64,000 nucleotides of DNA from Icerya purchasi (Eukaryota; Arthropoda; Insecta; Hemiptera; Monophlebidae): assembly GCA_039619475.1 (NCBI GenBank), contig CM077116.1, forward strand, positions 104,515,164 through 104,579,163. Reading direction: 5' to 3'. The notes under the pieces were generated by a model. That model saw only the letters and a program-made list of their open reading frames with translations, did no database searches and had not been told where the DNA came from. Position 1 is the stretch's first letter; the number at the start of each line of letters is the position of its first letter. Made by a program: the position numbers and the translations under genes. Below are positions 58,491 through 64,000 of this stretch, one piece after another.

Positions 58491-59743
58491 GATGGTAATT
58501 ATATCGATAGATTGATTAATAGTAAAAAACAGAAATAAGCTGGCAAATAGTTTGTTGTTTTATTTCTTCTCTTGGTATGACATTACACATCATTGACAAT
58601 TTTTTCCATTTTTTCTTTATTTACCTTGCTTTTTTTTAACATTATCCTACAGACGCATATTTTTTTCTTTACAAAACATCGCCCTAACTTTTTTTTCTGT
58701 GTCGTTTTGATTTTTGGCGAAATGGGAAGTCGCCATTTCGCTTCACAATCTCAATTTTTTTGTTTTATTCGACGATGCAAATTCTTCTATCGAAATTGTA
58801 TCATTGAAAAATCCTCACGGGACTAATTATTGTACAGTTCATTCGTCAGCTGTGAAATTAATCGTTACTCCCCGCACAAATTAAACACAAGACGATGATA
58901 AAAAAAAATCTGCCGCATTCTACTCCATATTTCTGTCTACTTTGTGTCTATCAATTTCATAGTTTTTGTGCGGGTCGTCAGTTGATTTTCTGTCTTCCAT
59001 AAAAGTACTTTTCTTTTTTTTTTTTGTTATTTTGAACACTTTGCCTTCGTCTGAACATCCCTCTACATTTGTTTTATTTAATATTCTTAAGCTGTTTTTA
59101 TCATGCGACTATTTGTATATTTCCATCGCTTTTTTCTTTTTTGTTTGTTCGCGAACAATTTGTGTTCTCGTGTGAACCGATTTCTTTATTCACTCGAAAA
59201 TGCACCGGTCATGGTGGTACCGTGTAAAAGTAGAGTACAAATGAATATCAGTTGTTCACTGAGTTGCTCAGTAGCTATCAAATAACGCGGAAAAATGAAA
59301 ATCCATTAGAGAAATTTTTAGTAAACACAACAAACTCGAGTGAATTAAAATATTATATCATAGAGCAAAATTTCGAATACAGCCAGACAAAAAATTACAA
59401 TTTATCGACGTTTATTTTTTTGTACAACATTATTTATATACTGATCAAAAATTATAAAACGTAAAATATAAAATATCCTTAAAAAGTTCATCATATACGG
59501 TGTTAACTGTAATGGTAAAGTTCAAAATTACACGGAAGGTCGTCATCGTTGTAATTTCTCCTTGTCAGGAGACATCAATCAACCATCGCATTTCTCTTTT
59601 ACTTGCTTGCTGCTTATACTACACCTCCTAGTTTACTTTCAATCAACCCCGTTGCCACTTCTAGTCTCTCCGTTCGCAGAGACGATGTCCCTCAATTTTT
59701 CCTTGCCAGACGAATGTGAAAATAATTTCTTTTCCCTAATTTT
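58491..59743. other. No recognised gene; isolated GCGAAATGG palindrome
   Basis: GCGAAATGG-GAAGTCG-CCATTTCGC at 58718-58742 recalls the ends of the 17323/48446 repeat, but the flanks do not match those copies. Otherwise AT-rich. Confidence 0.45.
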
Positions 59744-60990
59744 GTGGGCGAGGTATTCTTTTTACTTCTTTCTGGATATCGTCTACCTGGTATAATCTGT
59801 CCATTTCGCTCCTCTGCAACATTTTCTTCTTTGATTTATTCTCCATATTCTTCTCCACGTTCATATTTCGCAGTAGAAATGAGCAATGAAAAAAAGTTTT
59901 GCCAAAAAGAGAAAATGGAAAAATCGAAAACTCGAGAAATAATTGATCTAATAGATGAAAGAAGGAAGTTAAGAATGCAGCGGGGGCCAAAAATATATGC
60001 GAATGAAAAAATCGGTAATCGAGCAATACGTAGAAATTAAAATAGAATGGCTAGAAGAAAATTGTCGAAAAACCGAAGAACTACAGAAAAGAACAAGAGA
60101 GATGGATGTGCAAATAAAGTACGCAATGAAGCAAATGAAAGAGAAAAACAAATGTGTGTTATAATGGTATAAAGAATAGAAATGGTCAGACTTGCGGAAA
60201 CAGAGAGGAGCAGGAAAAGTCACGAACGGATTAACGCAAAGAGTTGTATGGCGATGAAGCAAGATATTCTCGGGTCAATAGTAAAACTGTAGAAAAGGCG
60301 CCCGAAAACAGCGATGCAGAAACTTGGAGATCACTATAACGAAAATAATAAAGCTGGACGGAGGGGTGCTAGTAGATGTCTCGAAGTACTTAACAATGGA
60401 CAACAAGAAGCAATTATTAAAGCTGCTAAATCGCATGTACGGTGAAAGATATTGGAGGATTTCAAGACTCTGAACTTCATACCAGTCCCTAAAAACCCCA
60501 CATCACAGACGTGTGCGAAATGTCGAAAAATCGCGCCAATGAGCTATACCATACTGAAGATGCTTCTTTCAATAATAAACGTCGGAATAGAAGATTGGAC
60601 GCGCAACTTAGCGAGGCACAGTATGGATTCGTTGCAAAGCGGGGTCCGACAGACGCAATAACTAAAAACAGTAGCACAGCAATCACTTAATGTGTAAATC
60701 AAGAAGTAACAGCATGCTTCATAGGCTAGGAGAAGGCATATATATGCGAATTAAGGTTCAACCTTCAAGCGGAAAGGAGGTGCCCCTTTCACAAGCGTAT
60801 GAGGATGGAAAAACAAGCGTTCAACAATGAAAGGCCGGAAACACGCACAAGAATGAAAATAATACAATGTTGCGCCATGTCAGTACTAAAAATACACCGC
60901 GAGGAGTTTACACCCCGTGGAAAGCATTGAACGAATAAATTCGAAATGTGGACGTTGAGGAGAATATGAAGAGTTCAGTGAATGGAAATG
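59744..60990 (+). pseudogene. RTE-like LINE relic (linker and RT), heavily decayed
   Basis: Pieces in order: TREIIDLIDERRKLR and NEKIGNRAIRR (about 59930-60035) and EWLEENCRKTEELQKR (about 60046-60093), the Arg/Lys/Glu-rich linker before RT. Then TLNFIPVPKNPTSQTCAKCR (about 60468-60527) and TILKMLLSIIN, RT fingers. Then AQLSEAQYGFVAKRGPTDAI (about 60600-60660), palm entry. Then NQEVTACFI (about 60697), and FEMWTLRRI (about 60940), the post-RT block. The stretch between is shortened, so the catalytic motif is gone. Many frame changes. Family recognised from block order, not from any intact ORF. Confidence 0.65.
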
Positions 60991-62999
60991 TAATTGTGAT
61001 TTATTAATACTGTTGTAAAATAAGTATATATTTGTGCTTCTTAATAAAGAAAACGAATTTGTAACATAAGCTGATCGCTGACGGAAATATTTCATGTCTT
61101 TTGACCATTTAGACCGACTCCAGTGATATATCTTTTGTTTACTAGACATGGTATCACTCATTGATGGTCCCATATAAGTATAAGGAGCAGTGGTTATTTA
61201 CCGTGTAGTCATTAAGGTATAAAAGAGAGAAGAGTCTCCTTAGCAACACGTTTTAAAATTTTTAAATTCAGAACGAACACGAGTGATTTTAAGTATTATC
61301 GGCGTTACTTTATACAATTCGAATAGAGATGATGAATCCGAAAAAAAAGGTGTCCGTAGCGCGATTTACTAGCTCATCACTGATGGAATTTAAGCACTAC
61401 TCGTGAAGCCGAGCTTTACACTGGAAGCAGCAGTATTTTAGCTTTTAGTACTGTCCGTAATATCACTCAAACTTATTTACACTTAAAATTTTGAAATAAA
61501 AAAATTATTCTTATTTTCTTAAAAGATACCGATTAAAGATTTACTTTAAAGATTTATAAAAAAGCGTTAGAAATCTACAAGTCGATGAAAAAATTATTTA
61601 TTTTTGAATTTTACATAAGAATATTATAATTGTTCTTAAACAATATTAATACCTCTTTTAGTGTCGGCACCAAATTCAAACTTGCAACAATTAAAAAGCA
61701 ACACTAAATATTTCTGGTGTTTTCAGTGCTCTGCTCGTAGAGAAAGCAAATGATTGTTACACTCACTTAATATAGTTTCTAATTATTTTTGCAATTCGAA
61801 TTTAGTGTATAGCAAAATATTATCTTTTATCGAGTAATTATTTTTTACTTTTAACGATTTTTTCATTAAATTTTTTAAAGTAAATTCGGAAGTCGGTCGT
61901 TTTTATTTTTTACTTTTTTTTAATATATTATATTTCTAAACATTGCGTTTTTGTAGTTTTCACTATAACCAATCATATTTCCTAGCTTAGATTTACGTAA
62001 TATAAAATACATGAAATACCGCGTAGACTGTGTACTGTTTACTTTGAAAACGTGAAACTTTTGCATGGGAAAAGAGAACAATTTATGAAATAAATGTTGC
62101 AAAAATGATACATTTTCTCGTTATGCAAACTTTAATTTGCGAATTTGAAAAGTTTACTTAAAGGAGGGATGGGACAAATGTTTAATTTTCGCTCAAAGAA
62201 ATAAAATGCGAAATGCAGTTTTTTTTGTTTTTTTTTTCATCGGCGTAACATATTTCAATGAAGTCGAATAAAACAAATTTATTTCTTTTGGCTCGATCCT
62301 GTGCAAAAAGATAAGCAGTGCGTATTTTCAGCTGTCATAATTGTTCGATAATTAAAACCGACAATTCATTCATTACGCTGATATTTTGGTGAAAATAAAG
62401 AAATAAATATATCGGTTTGAATTACGATAAACAACTTTTTCTTCTTCTTCCGCATCTCACATCGAATCGGAAACAATCTAGAAAAAGGAAGATGAATTAT
62501 TACCTATAAGTTCAGAAGGTTTAGAAATTATGTAATTAAATTTTTCAATCGTACAGCTTAACGATGCGGTCGGTCTTACGGAAACCGGCGTAGTCGTTGT
62601 GATATGTAATTTGAATAAACACGTCGTTAATGAGAAAGTAGAATGGTAAATATGTTAATTACAACGTAACGGAAACGACCTCGTCTGTTGTTACCGCTTA
62701 AACAAAAAAAAAAAACAGATATACAAAAACGTTCCATTGTTGAAACCTGTAATATTTTTTTAATGAAGCCCTACAAAAATTTACATCAAAATAAACAGTC
62801 CGCAACAGCTGATTACGCCACGGAATTGTCGATCGAGTTTAGCGTGCTAATTTTCCGTTTTCGGATATTTCTCGTCGTGATTGTTTCTTACTTTTGACTA
62901 AAAACGCGTTTTGCTCAACCTACTCGTAATTTTACATTTTACATCCTCAATCTTAAAAAGAAAACACCTTTTCAGCGGGCCAATAATTAAATAGGGACT
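60991..62999. other. No recognised gene
   Basis: AT-rich. 61475-61580 and, inverted, 61800-61900 resemble each other and 33480-33620 (shared ATAATTACTCGATAAAA and TACCGACTT-like blocks), pointing to a diverged dispersed repeat. Confidence 0.4.
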
Positions 63000-63507
63000 A
63001 CCCTACTGATTAATCTTGCTCTATTTCTAGGAACTGACGTTTCGCACCGACGAAACCCAATCCCTATTTTATCCCTCATCTCTCTTCGGCTCAGTTCGTT
63101 TTGTCCTTACATACTTTGTCAATCTCCCTTATTTCTCTTTTAATTTCGCTGAGCTCTGCCTTCCTCCAAATATGTTTACTATACCTGCGCTCTCTAAATT
63201 TCTTCCGCCGGCCCTAATGAGGCAGGGATTCCACGGCACTATTAATTCTCGATTTCCATCGCATGCAACCGTGTTTACAGATGGTTCGAAGAGGCCGGGT
63301 GGTGTCTTAGGGGTCTCTTTTATCTTCCCAGGTTTTGACTTTATAGAATCTTTTCGGCTGCCTCCTGTCTATTCTACATTCATAAACGTATTAATGACTA
63401 TCCTTCGTTCCATTATTTACATTTCCTCCCATGATCTTTCCTCTAAATTCTTGATTATATCTGACTGTCCTTCAATTTATTTTCCTTTACCTGATCATTC
63501 CCAGGCC
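63000..63507 (+). pseudogene. LINE fragment: RNase H N-terminal half
   Basis: The open frame at 63172-63510 holds ATVFTDGSKRPGGVLGVSF (about 63265-63320, with the first catalytic Asp of the T-D-G-S motif), then SFRLPPVYSTFINVL (where TAEL with catalytic Glu is expected; the Glu is absent), then KFLIISDCPSIYF (about 63445, second Asp). Out-of-frame coding similarity extends back to about 63000. It is cut at 63507 by a G/C-rich CAGGCC element. Matches the family of 26630-27345. Confidence 0.7.
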
Positions 63508-64000
63508 TAGATTTAGCGGGGTCTAAGGGGGGCTGCATCTCCGGGCCTCGTCTTATAAAGGGGCCCCCAAGAGAAGCCCACTTCTGATATGTAATAAAAA
63601 ATTAATCTATCATTTGTCGCATACATCAACTTTTTTTTTTTTTAAACAAATAGAATTAACTTTACAGGAACAAGTGCATTTTTAATACATTTATTTGTTA
63701 ATAATTTTGTATCCATTTTTATTTCCTCCTAAAATTTCGGGTTTCGTAAAAACGTACCAGAAATTTGTTTTAAGGTATAACGAGTTGGAATCTACGTTTT
63801 TAGGAAATGTCTGTACGAATGTATACACGCACACACACTATCCTTTTATTCAAATCTTTGGTTAAAATTTGCTGAAAAATTCATTGATTAAAATTATATA
63901 TACATATATATATATATATTTTTTTTTGGCATCGAAATTTTGCCCATTGTCTATATGATATTTAGTTTTGTTTTCATTAATAATTATATGTTAATTCGTT
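63508..64000. repeat. CAGGCC G-rich element end and AT-rich flank
   Basis: CAGGCCTAGATTTAGCGGGG and GC-rich sequence to about 63580 resemble the start at 30839 and interrupt the RNase H fragment. The remainder to the window end is AT-rich with a TA tract at 63896-63918. The right end of the element, if any, is not identified. Confidence 0.45.

Noticed and set aside
39518..64000. Downstream exon of the Aly/REF candidate (LDDIIK)
   Set aside because: Scanned plus-strand GAT/GAC pairs near acceptors; none reads LDDII.
1..64000. CRISPR array, bacterial operon or defence island
   Set aside because: No spaced direct repeats, no ribosome binding sites with packed ORFs; the window is eukaryotic.

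Overview
The window looks like a piece of a large, AT-rich, repeat-laden arthropod nuclear genome, most likely an insect. The reasons are the transposon mix (Jockey-type and RTE-like LINEs, a mariner remnant, a hAT element, a Ty3/gypsy-like fragment, tRNA-like SINE traces), one spliced aquaporin terminal exon, and the lack of any bacterial-style gene packing. The species cannot be named from the sequence; a hemipteran would be my guess, with low confidence. Almost everything readable here is transposon debris, much of it nested. Host coding sequence is limited to one good exon and one speculative one.

Layout. 1-2859: broken gag-pol of a Ty3/gypsy-like element, comprising a gag-side SGNH-hydrolase-like segment, a retropepsin and the start of a reverse transcriptase. 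It is fused in frame to an unrelated AT-rich ORF with 11- and 14-residue coiled-coil repeats. 2860-7834: long non-coding stretch, at least its right end the intron before the next exon. 7835-7957: last coding exon of an aquaporin (+). 7958-20000: non-coding DNA with TA microsatellites, a SINE family (12110, 15105), a TA-flanked element (12532), a LINE 3' fragment (13316), an internally deleted mariner (15424) and an unnamed repeat beginning at 17323. 20030-24666: near full-length but dead Jockey-type LINE with ORF1, ORF2 and a poly-A tail. 25249-27345: two more LINE fragments on the minus strand. 29077-30900: a hAT-like MITE with 8-bp target duplications and related G-rich elements.

33907-38540: a LINE 3' end, a terminally complete but internally deleted hAT with perfect 15-bp TIRs and an 8-bp TSD (34821-36008), and an RTE-like LINE split by a second LINE's RNase H region. 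39456-39517: a small exon-like segment with acceptor, ATG and a GTAAGT donor whose first codons resemble an Aly/REF mRNA-export factor. 40700-49230: a tRNA-like relic, diverged repeats, a foldback element with a 5'-truncated Jockey LINE in one arm (13-bp TSD), and a 270-bp near-perfect palindrome. 49230-64000: mostly anonymous AT-rich DNA with a third SINE copy (51625), second copies of the TA-flanked element (56481) and the hAT-like MITE (58054), an RTE-like LINE relic (59744-60990) and an RNase H LINE fragment (63000-63507).

No operon, defence system, CRISPR array or intact autonomous element is present. The elements do not form a pathway. What the window offers is a layered insertion history. 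The most unusual single item is the chimeric gag/pol-coiled-coil reading frame at the left end.
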